Below are positions 1 through 12,800 of a stretch of 64,000 nt of DNA, one piece after another (within the stretch, counting starts at the first letter, position 1; each line of letters begins with the position of its first letter). The stretch is from contig JAQGDQ010000450.1 in the NCBI GenBank assembly GCA_030141605.1, positions 62,001 through 126,000 of the forward strand. The letters run 5' to 3'. The position numbers were made by a program, and so were the translations under genes. Below the pieces are notes generated by a model. The model did not search any database, was not told where the DNA came from, and was given only the letters and a program-made list of their open reading frames with translations. Source of the stretch: Tubiluchus corallicola. Taxonomy: Eukaryota > Priapulida > Priapulimorpha > Priapulimorphida > Tubiluchidae.

Positions 1-251
1 AATCAATAAATTAATAAGAATGCATTACTTTTTTACAAAGTAGGCTGCCCATCACGCAGTCAGCTAGCCTCTTTCCTCAGGAAGAACAATAAAATTTTAC
101 TTACAAGAAAACTGGAGAAGTTTTTCCAAGTACACAATACCTACTTATTGTTGCAACTGTTTTTCGTTTTCATGATGTATTTTTAGTTTTATAAAACTAA
201 TAATTGCTTTTATTTTTATTTTAATAATTATCACATAGATGCTCATGGAGA

Positions 252-772
252 GAGTCTACAGCCATATCACGTTGAAAACACCGGTTCTCGTCTGATCACC
301 GAAGTTAAGCAACGTAGAGCCTGGTTAGTACTTGGATGGGTGTAGGAATACCAGGTGCTGTAAGCTTGCGGGATGCCCACAATGTATCTCGACACTAGGC
401 GGAGGAGCTGCACAAGCAGCCAACGACTAGAGGACGGAGGAGGTCAAGACACCCAACGGTCATGTGTAGAGGAGTAAACCTTCCAAATAAGGAGTGGAGC
501 CCCGAAGGTGGACCAGTGCAGCATGCTCACTGCCAGCTCCTGCAGCCAACCTGGTGCCAAACGTATCGCCCTGCTTTCCTTTGGATTACACCAGGGAGGA
601 AGAAAGGGGGTTCCTGTTGTCAGGGCAATTAAGGATCTCCATACACCTTGCCCAGGTATGCGCCCTTGAGAAAGCTACTATAGTGGTTCAAAGATCGGAC
701 TCTGTCGATGCTGCAGCTCCATTGGCGCGCACACTCCATTGTCTTCCGAGACAGAAGGATGCCAACAAGTAT
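252..772 (+). mobile_element. 5S rRNA-headed SINE, copy 1
   Basis: A 5S-like head (254-367) is followed without a T-run terminator by a body of about 400 bp that matches the element at 17319-17818 almost base for base. The unit ends in ...gatgccaacaa and is flanked by a 9-bp direct repeat tcatggaga (243-251 and 773-781), which fits retroposition with target-site duplication. SINE3-type elements, headed by 5S rRNA, are known in fishes and some invertebrates. The body matches no protein I recognise; its open frames look accidental. Element status is inferred from two dispersed copies plus the duplications. An alternative is scattered 5S genes with conserved spacer. Confidence 0.75.
254..367 (+). 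pseudogene. 5S rRNA-like head with box C deletion
   Basis: Recognisable 5S rRNA sequence: the ccggttctcgtctgatcacc segment, the box A region gaagttaagcaacg and the intermediate element tggttagtacttgg are all present. Compared with the copy at 17702-17818, about 7 bases (accgcct) are missing after ggatgggtg, so the box C region that TFIIIA contacts is broken. The length is about 114 nt instead of about 119, and no oligo-T terminator follows. It is probably not a functional 5S gene. Confidence 0.8.
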
Positions 773-1590
773 TCATGGAGATACACACAGATATACACGT
801 AAATGTATTTCATCAAAAAATTTCATGAAGAAGTTAATACTATAAAAAGTCATAAAAGCAGTGTTTTAATAATTTATACGTTACCATGTATAAATGATGG
901 TAAGCTAATTGAGTGTACTGACAGTGAGAAATGCTTAGGAAATAAATTGTCATTTGACTACTGTAATGATGAAGATATTGCTAATCAGTTACATTTGTTT
1001 TATGTGCAAATATGCTATGCACAAAATTTTATTATTGCTCACGTAATGTTAAGATATTTTTGTTTAGATTTTATTGCTCTACTGTTTGCTGCAGTAAACT
1101 GTAGCTATTGTATAAACACGGCAATTTTACAAAACTTCGCGCTTCGTACAATATTGCCCTCCGAATTTTTTTAAATTATGAATACGGTACGCATGCGTCA
1201 CTAATTTGTGCAAACAATCTTACTGATCATTTTTAGGTCTTAATGCGCAAATGTGTTTTTAGCCTAACAAACAGAATTTCAAATAGCAGTAATGTGGTTT
1301 TGTCTAGCATAACTGATACAGGTATTCGGTATAAGGCATTGTACTTCCAATATTGGAGCTCATTACTAACCGCTTCATTTTTTATTTAAACTAACCTGTA
1401 CTCCTCTTGTGCAGTTTTTTTTATCTTGTATATATTTGTTTTATAATCTGCATCACTTATTTATTGTTATGTAGTACTTTATACATTGATTTAAATCTAA
1501 AATGAGTATTAAATAACCAATACTATTGTAATATATGAAATCATGCCTTCTACAGTTTTCGTTACACTGTGTGTAGATCGTCTAGTAAAA
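773..1590. other. AT-rich stretch, no gene recognised
   Basis: Apart from short chance open frames (for example 803-1174) I see no domain, splice-paired exon or repeat here. It could hold an unseen 5' exon of the pentraxin gene, but nothing supports one. Confidence 0.4.
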
Positions 1591-1596
1591 ATACGT

Positions 1597-1787
1597 CTAC
1601 AGCTGTTTTTCGTATTCTGTCCACGAATCCAGGAAACTAGCGATGACTGGTATGGACGAATATTTTTCCACATGATAAATTGATAAATGCGCTACAGCTG
1701 TTTTTCATATTCTGTCAATGAACCCAGGAAACTAGCGATGACAGGTATGGACGAATATTTTTCCACATGACAAATGCGATAAATGCG
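1597..1787. repeat. Tandem duplication, two 95-bp units
   Basis: A unit starting ctacagctgtttttc and ending near ccacatgataaattgataaatgcg occurs twice in a row, at 1597-1691 and from 1692. The copies differ by a few substitutions. A third partial tail (gataaatgcg repeats) follows. Nothing coding is apparent. Confidence 0.8.
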
Positions 1788-2114
1788 ATACATGATAAAT
1801 TCGCTCAAGAACTTGTTATGGCAATAATAGGCAATATGACTGATGACTTTACCAAAAGACATTTGTCAAACTGACTAAGGACGACCTGCACACAGTTCAT
1901 TTCCTCTAAACTATAGAGAGAAGCAAAAACAGTAGAGAGTGGATATTCCATTGAAAACAGTCCAGTATGAGGAGCTCAATTCTATTTTGGGTAAGTTAGC
2001 ATCAAATGCAAATAAAGACGTTCTGTCAGAAAAGAAAAAAATCTGCGCAAAGATCAGAGTTATTTTTTTAAATTTTACTTTTGTTGCTTTCTCAGGTGAA
2101 TTACAGTGTAGTAG

Positions 2115-2275
2115 CATAATTTTTTGTCAAAATGTCAAATATTATCGTGACAATTAGACACCAGACAATTTTTCGTCAAAAAGTGTCAAATGATAACGTG
2201 AAATTAGACACTAGACAATTTTTGGTCAAGTTGTAGCAAATATTATCGTGACAATTAGACACTTGTCAGCCATGT
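2115..2275. repeat. Degenerate tandem repeat of about 50-65 bp
   Basis: The phrases gtcaaatattatcgtgac, aattagacac and gacaatttttcgtcaa recur two to three times with small changes. The same words run in one orientation, so this is a short tandem array rather than an inverted repeat. Confidence 0.65.
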
Positions 2276-2431
2276 TTGAGAGCTTCTAGACATTGCTCGC
2301 TCAGAACTTACTCAATTTGTTCATCATTGCAAATGAATTTCAAAATGTTAGGATCTGAAGCGAAATAAAGATATATATTTTTATGACAACTAATCATGCC
2401 CATCAACGACTTTATTGTGTTAAAAAACCGA

Positions 2432-2552
2432 CCTAATGGGGTGGGATGTGGTGAGGTGAAGTGAAGTGAGGTAAGGTGAGATGATATGAGGTAAGGCGAG
2501 GTGAGGTGATGTGAGAGGTGAGGTGAGGTAAGATGAGGTAAGGTAAGGTAAA
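2432..2552. repeat. GGTGA/GGTAA-type degenerate microsatellite
   Basis: A purine/T-rich run of aggtg and aggta pentamers with interruptions. On the minus strand it reads as Ser/Thr/Pro/His-rich open frame, which is a by-product of the repeat. Confidence 0.8.
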
Positions 2553-3589
2553 ATAAGGAAATATTTACAATACAAATAGTTAGTATGCAATACAGTGTCT
2601 GGCTGAGGCTGCGGAATGAATTACAAAAACGCAGTCTGATGACGGCGATGCTAATGTGGTTGAAAAGCTGCATCACATTGCTTGTGCGCCATTCTCTGTT
2701 GCAATTTCAAAAGATTATTTCTTTCCAGATTTTTCCACTGTAAATAAAGTATAATATCTGTATAAGAATGACAAAATTAAATGAATCTGTAGGAATAATA
2801 ATCTCCGAACTAATGCTAAGTAATTGTATATGTGTCATAAAAAAGAACATGACGTAATGTTACTCCTTGGCTTAATTGTCACTGGACATTTTTTTGTATT
2901 TTTAATCATGCTGAACTGTGTTGTACTTACATTTTGTAATATTAGATGCAAATACTCTAAAAAGTTGAAATTTTAAAGAGTAATGTTACAGTACTATGGT
3001 TTTTGGCCGAGAAAGTTGCATGTTTATAGCTTTAGCAGTTTTTACGTTATGGCCGGAAAGGTTTTGCAATTTAAACATTTAAATACCGGAACAATTTTAA
3101 CTAATCATCAATCATTGAAAAAGATCTTCGTTGTGGTATAATGCACTCAACACGTGGCAGCAAAATAAAAAAGAAACCAAATCACGGTCTTTATCAAAAA
3201 AGATGAAGCACTGATGAAAATTTGTTATCAATTAAAATGAGACTTTATCCTTTGTATTACGGCATCTGGAGCAGAAGTTGTTGAGTGCTGGGACCAAATA
3301 CCCTTTAAAGTAGTGAGAAAGTTTGTCAGTTGCTGAAAGAAGCCCTTAGCGCATTGAACACATAGGGCACTGTGTCGTAAATTTTAACAACAGTCGCGGA
3401 CAATCTGTTCCGGCACTTATTTTTAAGCTGTTATCTTAAACCTTCTGTATCTTTTTAGACAAATCCAGAAAATGGCCTAAAAGTTTCGGTGTTTATACAA
3501 AATCATCGGTGACAGTAATACGATGATTTTCAAGCGATTCAGTAATTTTCTTCTTATAACATCGTGATCAAAATTTCGGCACAATTTGC

Positions 3590-4020
3590 GCAACAACATG
3601 ACTGGGAACGACTATACTTATTACAACCACCATTAACAGTTCAGAATAAAGTAGTTAAATACATGACTTTCGCCAAATACATATACCATGCAACACCACC
3701 GTACATACTCCTTAGTTTATTGAAAATAGAAGATATTTATAATCTTGAATTATTTAAATTCATGTATAAGTTTAATAACCGGCAGTTGCCTGAACTATAT
3801 GCCTAAGGTAACTACTTTACCTTAATCTAAGATGTTCACTCTCACTGTACTAGGTCTTCCAGTATGGGACACTATTTTCAAACACGATTTAACACAGCGT
3901 ATGGCTTAAATATCTTACAGCACAATGGAGTTATTTTGTGGAATGGTGTGCCCAAGACAATCATTTCCTCTCCTTCTTTAAAAATAGCTACCAAGCAATA
4001 TTAGATATTTTTAATTAGTA
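3590..4020 (+). pseudogene. LINE reverse transcriptase C-terminal fragment
   Basis: The translation contains LLQPPLTVQNKVVKYMTFAK, then IEDIYNLELFKFMYKFNNRQLPE, and after a stop and frame change GVILWNGVPKTIISSPSLK. This order (LQNK..., then IYxLExxKFMYK, then LWNxLPxxI...SxxxF) is the usual end of CR1/jockey-type ORF2 proteins. The palm domain is absent and the frame is broken, so this is a 5'-truncated remnant. Clade assignment is uncertain. Confidence 0.7.
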
Positions 4021-5880
4021 AATATTCAATGGCGTAGAAGACCAGAGGTTTTTTTCTCGTTTTTGTGCACGTTTGTCTTTTTGCACTAGTGTTTTTCTTT
4101 TACTGATAGGTATCTTTAGGACTTTTGTTACTTTATTAATAAAAGGCATAAATCAGTTAAAATGAAATTATTCATTCATCGCAGCCTGTATCTGTATCTG
4201 TTTCCACTTGAAAAATAAGCCCTTGAATGCTCTTAGCTTGTAACCAGCAGAGTATTTGCTTGATTAGTTGACCAATTAATTTATGTGAGAAAAGTATCAT
4301 TATCATTCACATAGTATAATCGAATATATTATTTTAGTTTTAATTTCGATAACAAAGCATATTCTGCCAATGAATGCCCCCCTTCCTTCATTATACATAA
4401 TATTATAGGCATATTATGGTATTGCGATTGTTCCTAATAGCCATATTTATAAAATAATTTGGTTATAACGACTTATAATATAACCTCTCTTCGCCCACAT
4501 ATAATCTACATTATTTTTCTCATGATACAAAAATTTTGAATGTATTATTGTAGCATTTATTTTGTTAATGAATCACTTATATTCTTATAATTTGCCCCCC
4601 CCCTCCCCATAGCCCATCTTTAATGGTTATGATGACTACATTACTACCATCAATTATATTTAAATGTTCTATACAACTATAGTTATTACGACAAGTGTAA
4701 TATATAATTTAATCTCTTCTCCCCACTTAAATTTGGGTACATATATATGTGTATATGTATATAATTGTATATACAAGTAAGTAATATGGTTCATTGTAAT
4801 AGAAGTAAGTGGTACATTGTAATACAAGTAACCACATAATTCAAATTCGCAACTATTAAAATTTTTTTCACTCTTTAAGGCTCACTAAAAGTCGTAATTA
4901 CATATTATGTTTTTCTTTCCCAACTTTCAGGTTTATTACTCTTATATTGCTATTATTACATCATTTACTTCATCCTTATTTACATTAAGTTATCTACAGA
5001 AGTAAGCATACTTATAATCATGTTTACATTTAAGTAAGCTGAGCGCGTTAATGAGCGTATGGTCGTACACTCACTTCGCACTACTCAAATTATTTTATTT
5101 ATAATTTATTAATGTGTTTGATATTGTATTTTTTGATGTGTGAAATAAAATTCATAGTTTATAGACAAATTTGGTGAAACTTCTCAGAAAATAACTGACT
5201 ACTATTGAACACTGCAGCCATTTATCCTTTTACTGGCCACACCTATTGATGCTTATCTTCGGTCGTGAAATACACATCACTTCCAAAAAGTCATTCACTT
5301 CCCCATATTGTCAACTCACTATGGTGTATTACCGCAAATAAACATCTAACATGCAGTTCAGACTATCATGCCACTATTGTTGTTTCAGTGAAGTAATGAA
5401 TTATTACAGAAAGTACAGTACAGTAAAGTATGATAGTCTTTTGTGCTGAAGCAAATCGGCTTTAACGCTTTCTCTTTTTTAGATTTGGAGTTGCAATTTG
5501 ATAGCAACCAGTCATGTTTTAGCGGTTGGAGTTGGAAGAAATCCTCGAGGTTGTATAATCTTACTTTGTTGGTTTTTAAAGTAGAAATGTGCTGGGTGTA
5601 ATTATAGACATGCAGGCCACTGTCATAATGAAACACGCATTTACAATACAGAATAACAATAAAATTTAATGGGCGAATTTTACGACAGTAAGGCTTTTCA
5701 CAGTTTAGTTGTGCGCACGCGCAGTTGCTGTGGGTCAAAGGTTAAGTGTACCACAGCAACCGTAACATGATACGTAGGTAAAGTAAAGCCGTCTGCCGCA
5801 TCAGTTCAGTAACTGTTTTATACGTGGACATTACTTAATTATACATTAGTCTGCACCTAGAGTGCTGAGGGAAATCTAAC
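4021..5880. other. AT-rich stretch, no gene recognised
   Basis: Long runs of A/T with scattered C-rich patches (near 4591 and 4720). No exon with paired splice signals, structural RNA or recognisable transposon protein was found. Confidence 0.4.
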
Positions 5881-6078
5881 GGCGTATCCAAACTAGCGAG
5901 CTTTCTCTCTGATAGCAAACTTGCAAGTGTGAACTGCTCTGCGAGTTACTGTTGGCAAGAAATTGCAAACGCTCCGACAGTTGCTACGAGTTGGTGCTCT
6001 AGTCTGAACACGCTTGGAGTTTACTTGGCGAGCTACTGCGAGTTTTCTGACGAGAAAGTTCGCTAGTTTGAACGCGCC
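5881..6078. mobile_element. 198-bp palindromic MITE-like element
   Basis: The left end (ggcgtatccaaactagcgag, continuing to about 5923) is the imperfect reverse complement of the right end (about 6037-6078, ending gttcgctagtttgaacgcgcc). The inverted repeats are about 40 bp with a GC-richer centre. No clear target duplication was seen. The superfamily is unknown, and no coding capacity is expected. Confidence 0.65.
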
Positions 6079-6667
6079 ATTACATTTCCGTCTACACATA
6101 GTTCTCAACAATTGTTACGTGGACCATTATCTTACCGCTAATGATTATTATTAAACTCAGTATAAATCTGTTAAATTCGTTGTGGATCATTCGTATTTCA
6201 TCCCTGCACTTGATAACGTTGGTGATTTTTAACATAAATGTGCTTTTAGCTCGTAAAATATGCTTTAATTTGCACGTAGATTTAATTTTTGCTTCTTTTG
6301 TCCAAACTGTACCATGAGAATTTGTATCAGTTATATTACTTGTATTATGATGGTTTCAAGCCATTAAATGCACCTAAAACCATGCACGATATTTCCGAAT
6401 CAAAATTAAAAAATTAATCTGAATGTGTATTAATCGTACATAAGTGTGTGCCATTATTGACCAAATTTGTTCTTGTGGGTGTATAAGTTTATTATTGTAG
6501 TTGTTGTGATTCAGGCCTAAACGTAATTTTAATTTTCAATCAGCTAAACTGAAACACTGGCAAAAGTAGAAAAACTAATTATTACTAATTTGATACTGCT
6601 AGCTGCTACACTGGCAAAAGTAAAAAAAAACTAATTATTACTAATTTGTTACTGATAGCTGCTACAG

Positions 6668-6838
6668 TATTTACACGATTCCGGGATGCCGTGGCTAAGA
6701 GTTTGTCATCGAAGTCTTACAACCTTGGAAACTCGTTTGACCTTGAAGATCATCTTACAGACGAAGAATTAGAGAAACTGCAGGAAGATGATGAAAAAAG
6801 GAAAGAGCTCTTATCTCGCCTTCATCTTTTTGAAAATC
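6668..6838 (+). CDS. Pentraxin gene, exon 1 of those seen
   Basis: Follows acceptor ctacag and ends before gtaagt. It starts in phase 1 and ends in phase 1. The translation runs from FTRFRDAVAKSLSSK into an acidic, helix-prone segment (DLEDHLTDEELEKLQEDDEK) and ends LFEN. The pyrimidine tract is weak, so the acceptor is less certain than the donor. Confidence 0.65.
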
Positions 6839-9800
6839 GTAAGTCAACATCTCATTATTAATCAATGCAGAATCTTGCATAATATCCAGCAATGATGTCG
6901 GCATACAGAATAGGAAGGGATGTTTTTTGGAGCAACCTTCCGTGCTTCAATAATCACTTTCTTTGTCTTATTACATGTAAGGTTATCTATCTTTCTCTCA
7001 CTCCTTCTAAACAAACCCAATATAAGACTTACAAATCACACACACGACTTAGATGCACCCAATAACGACGGTAATTAATACTATCGTAATGAATATAAGC
7101 CCATGCAGCAAAGCCAGCACCGTGGTGTTGTTGCAACGTTGTATGGACATTTGTGAGACGATCGGGAAAAATGTTACAGTTACACTAGAATATAGCCATG
7201 GCTGCTACATGAATAAAACGTAAAATCGTCTGTCTCAGAATGTCTGTTAAAAGAGAGTTTTAAGTCTTATAATTTTTGCTGAAATGTGTTAATTGTTGTT
7301 CGCTAAACAAGAAAGAAGTAATGGGACAATTAGATTTTAATGTCAATTCCGCGTGGATTCCTCGGGAAAACGGAACATGCAGTATTTCTACTATGCGGGA
7401 ATTTTTCTCGTGAGGAGGACAGCTTCTAGCTAGCAGCAGAATTCCTCAGGAGGCATTGCACGAAGAAAACTCCTCAAGAGGCGTCACTGTAAAATGCGCC
7501 ATAGAAAACAATGTGTTCCATTTTCGTGGGGGCGCCACAAAGAATTTCTCTTTGAGGTCCCAACCGTAAAATGGGCTTATGATGACTAGCAAATGATGCA
7601 TTGACTTGAAAGGATTAGAGTGCATCATTAATTAATGTTCTCTTTAATAAATTACTGAGCAAAAACGAAAAATTGTACCTGGACATTAGATTTGGTAATT
7701 TTCTATACATTGCGGTACCCTCTTGTACATTGGCATCCATCAGAATTTGCATAAGACGCTGCGTGGAGTATTCGCACGTTTTTTACTGATTTTTGTAGAT
7801 GTAGTTCTTCACAGCTATTGTTTCTTCAAAAAGTAACAGCGCCGTGCGTCCAATTTCTATACCTTGTTGCCTTGCTAGCTTTAAATTCTATTCGTATTTG
7901 CCAATGTTTTTTTTGTTTATTTTCAGTCACGGTTGTGGGTAATGATGATACTAATCCAGGTGGGTTTATGGTAGTGTTTCCAGAACGATCTTCTACGGAT
8001 GCAATCATGTTTGATTCACCAGCAGAAGATATCGAAGAGTTCACTGTGTGTCAGGTAAAAACACCAATTTCCTTTACCTGGCTCATGCTAAACTAGTATC
8101 GAATGCGAAGCATTATGGTTGCTTTCTTGCCGCACATGCGCACGCATGTACTTTTTGCTTGCACGTATTTGCAAAATGGTCAAACTTTACTAACCTGCTA
8201 TGCTTCGGACGATGCCCTTCCGTCGGTTCGTTTCAGTCATTGGACAAATGTTTTTGTTGTTGCTGTGGTTTTGGGTTGTGTGTGGCACACTAATGACAAA
8301 TCCATTCACTGATAATGCGCAAACATTCTACATAGTCTTTGCTTACTGCTAGATACATTAGCCAAATAGGCTATTAAAACTGATCGAAATATACTATGCT
8401 AAAAAATTTTACTAAAATAGACATACAATATTACTCAAATTGGAAATAAAATCAAAAGATGAAAAAACAAAAATGAAAATGGGGTACTCTGCAAAATACC
8501 AAATAAAATCATACACGCAAGGATAAAAACAAGGCAGTGACAAATATTTAAAAAGGTGAGCATCACTTAATTCTGAGAATATGAAAAGATTATATGGAGA
8601 TAAAAAAGCACAAAAAGCTTTCGCTAAAAAATTAAGACACAGGATACTTAAAAAAATAATTAACATAAACTGCGTAGCACAAACTGAGCATCTACATATG
8701 TCCCGGCTCCATTTGTTAATTTGCCTCAAGAAATCATTATAGTTGGTGACTATGCGCACATGATTGGGCAATTCATTCCAAATTTTAGAAACTGAACATC
8801 GAAAGCTTCTTTTTCCATAATTCTGCGCGTACTCTGGGATTATTTATGATGTTATCATATCGCATTTGATAAAAGCTTTCTCTCAGATTAACTATGTCAT
8901 ATAAGCTTTCATGTATAGTCATGACAGGCCTGTAGTTACTTTTGTCGAGAGGACAATTTTTCTTATGCAGTGGTGTTATTCTCGCCTGCTTGAGCCTGTT
9001 AGGAAAGTAACTCTTTGTGAGCATGGAGTTTACCAAATTAGTGAATGGGTTTACCAAGGCTTGATCAGCTACTTTTAGTAACTTAGCTGGTATACCATCT
9101 ACCCCAGTCCCTTTTCTTTTTGATAGACATCTAATAATTAGCGATATTTCTTTTTAGTAACAAGGCTAAAGTTAAAATATTTGAGCAAGACCATTCAATA
9201 TCTAGACCATTTCCAAGCCATTTAGTGGCATTTAGCAAATAATCGCCCAGAATGTTGCAGGCCTTATTTTCGTCATTAACAATGATGTCACTTTCTTGCA
9301 AAGTGATAAAATCGTCACCGAGCTTTGATTTGCATGACAAAAAGGTTTCATAGTGAGCCAGAAATTCTTTGAGGTTTGTCCATTATCACATCGTTCAAAG
9401 AAGTATTGCTTTATGGATTTCTTTCTTAGTTATTACAAAAGTTTCGCTGCTTGCGGTAACTATCCTCTTATAAGCATTTTTACATTTTTTATATTTATTA
9501 AAAAGCATCTTTTTCTTATATATATTTTTACGTAATTCCGAATTCATATAAGGAGTTTTCTTTGCAAGTTTACGACTTTTTATAAACGCATGTTCATTTA
9601 TAATATTGAACAGAGCTGCAATGAAAGACACGGCCACTGACAACGGTCTACAGCAGACCTTCCCTTTTTGTAAGCTCAGGTGTGCACGTGGCTTTATCTA
9701 GCACAATATCTATAGCCATTCATGCACCCAACAGATGTCATCTGCATCGTCGAAGGCGTAAGCCATATGAAAAGGTGCAGTTTGTAAGTTTTTGTAACTT

Positions 9801-12800
9801 CTGCACAAAACTTTTTCCTGCCTTCGCTTACTTACTGATTCATTTACAACAATGCCAATAAATGTTATGCCAGTCACTTAGGCCACAGCTGCTATTATAC
9901 AATTTGAACAGAATTTTGGGCGATTTGTTAATACGACGTTAACCATTGAGGGTGCACAGCCTTTCATGAAGCAAGTCGGTGTTTTAATCTTATTTCTTAG
10001 ATCAAAAATGTTGCAAATATCTCGTAAGGGCCGACTTTTCTTATCTGACAACATATCAAAGTTTAAATCGCCTATTAAAATGGTGTTATGACAATTTGCA
10101 GAGACTATGTCTAGAAGCTTAATCATTTCGTTTTGAAAGACATTATTTTTCATAGAGGGAGCCTCCTTATAGGCTCCTATGAGTGCCCATTTTCTAGCAT
10201 TTAATTTCAATTCTATGCAAATAACTTCACATGTTTTTGATCTATTTGGCAGTTTCGGTAATAAGGTAAATCAGATCTGACAAAGCACATTACACCACCG
10301 CCTTTGGCATTTCTGTGCCTATGATAACATTTGAAACCATTAATGGTAAAGAGTTGATCATTAAAAGAATCATCGAGCTTAGATTGACCAACAAATAAGA
10401 TATCAACAAGTTCATCTAACAACATTTGCGATAATTCTGCAAACTTATGTCGAACACTGTTTATATTCAAGTAAGTACATATAAGTTTCCTGGGATTTTC
10501 ATTCCTTTTGTTTCTTAACTCTTTGAAAATATCATTAGTTTTCCCATCATCGGTCAAAATTCCGTGAGAATTGTTTAATTCAGTTGTTCCTGACTTCACT
10601 AAATTGTTTAAACTACCTCGTTTAGATTCGTTTTGATGTTGACTGGTCTCCACTATAGATAAATACATAGTGATTTGCTGAAGTTGAATTATGAAAAGTT
10701 TCTTTGTGAAAAGGTAGTTCGTTTATTAGGTTAATAGACTTACTTGTATGTGAGCTATATGTTGGAAAGTAGTAAGAAAGTTCAGCCATTTCATTTTTCT
10801 CCATCGATGAGCTGTCTTTTATATCGATCACACCTTTTAGTTTCGAACACTGAGATTAATAATGGCGGCATATTGTTTTCGATTACTGGTGACACCACTG
10901 TAGGTTTATTATGTCCCATAAACGTAATCCAGGGTAAAGTGTCTTGACTGCTGCTGAAAGTTTCATGCTGATATATGCCTTGTTCATCGTTTTCCCAGAC
11001 GGCTCATGGAAATAAGAATTAGCAGAAACATTTAAATTATTAAATGTCAGAGTTCATGCTTGTCTCGGGGTGCTGGCCTCCATGTGAATATTGCTTTCTG
11101 CTTGCTGAGGTGACCGAGAAACAGGGCCAGGATTTCGAGCCACTTGTATGTCATTAGCGAGAATTAGAAGTAGCAGAATTAGAATTAGAAGAAGATGTGC
11201 TTTGATGATGTTCTTCCGGTTATGTGAAAACAATCAGCTGATCAATACCAATTTGTTAACGTCGTAAGAAACAGTAAGCAGGTTAAGAACATCGCCATTC
11301 ATTGAAAGACAAAACCGGATTAATGATGCGTCACAGGAAAACAATTTGGCTTGGAATGCAGCTATCAGTTGTATATCAAGACAGAAATTGTTAAATTTAG
11401 ATTTTGATTCATAACTTAAATCATAGTTAACTTAAATTTTGAATCACAGCTTAATGGTACTGAATAAGCTAACAGCGCTGTTATCAGATTATAGAAATGC
11501 GTTCACAGTTTTCATATAACGCTCTTTTTTGTGGAATTGATGTATTAGAGGTCGAAAAAATGTATCAAAGTTTTGATCACAATAATTATATTGTGAGAAC
11601 AATGGAATCGCTTGAAAATTACCACACTGATGTTACAGACGCTTCTGTAGCAGCACCATAAGTTTTAGTCCATTCCCTTAAATTTCACCAAAGATACAGA
11701 AGTTTTAAAGCAACAAGTCAAAAAAATAAATATTGTGTTCACTCTTGTTAAAATTTACAGCGGGTTCTCTTTGTGTCCAACATTTTCGCTACAAACTAGA
11801 CGAGTGCGTTTCTAACAGCTGACACACTTTCTTCCTTCCTTAAGCGGGTATGTGGTCTCATCAGTTTTCACTCAACAATTTTTGCCTTTAGTTCCTCTAC
11901 ATCAAAGTCAAATGGCTCTGTGTGGTCGTCATACACTTTTTCTGGAAATTTCAAATACTTGGTTATGGAATTAATATCTGGAATTAGAATCAGTATCTTA
12001 TTTTCTGTGGTAGCAGACCATAACGTAAAATGGTTGATTTTTTATTGTTTTGCTGCCATGTATTAATTGAATGTTTTAAGTGCATCGACGTGACTATTTT
12101 TCACCTGTTGATTGGCTGACATTGTTCCGACACGTGTAGATGTTTTTCAGCTATAACTTAAAAACTATTAAAAGTGTAAATATGTAACTTTCACGAAAAA
12201 CGAAAATTGTTTTATTCCAGTATCACGCTTTGAACTTTGTAAAACACTTGCTTATAATGTTAGTGTAGTTCAAACTTTTGCTCACTTTTTTTTGCACCAC
12301 CGATACATGAACAACAAGAACAAGACAATTATACAGTTATTCACAAGCGAATAAACCAATGATCATTGGTGACTTCTACGGTTCTACCCCGACTTTGTAA
12401 CATTGTGATAGTGGCCTAGGTCAAAGACACTGCCAACTATTCTAACAATGACCAAATTCCAAAGCTCTATAGAATACAAATAAATGAAAATTATACAAGG
12501 CTCTATTATTCAAAAACATCTTGAAGAACCATTTCCTATTAATGATTATTGCAATGATTACTGTATTATTACTACTACGGATTCCCTTGATTGAGTTCAG
12601 CTCTGCTGCTAGACTTTTCATTTACGGTATTGCTAACTAGTTTATTCCAGTCTTTAAACGGGTCTTCCGCTATCAGAGAGACTAAAACAAATTTCTTTTA
12701 ATGCGTGGATTGGGTGAATATGTTTTTGTATGAAGCCAGTTAGCAGATGAAGTGCTAAATACTACAGTAGATTTTACCAGAATTGCGGATTCAAATATTT

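Noticed and set aside
494-802. 102-codon frame starting MEPRRWTSAACS, with a relative at 17305-17574
   Set aside because: Both lie inside the 5S SINE body, differ by frame-shifting indels between copies and show no known domain. Similarity reflects the shared element, not a shared protein.
2308-2676. Minus-strand frame rich in Ser, Thr, Pro and His
   Set aside because: Mostly the complement of the GGTGA microsatellite.
5893-6111. Arg/Cys-rich minus-strand frame
   Set aside because: Lies inside the palindromic MITE.
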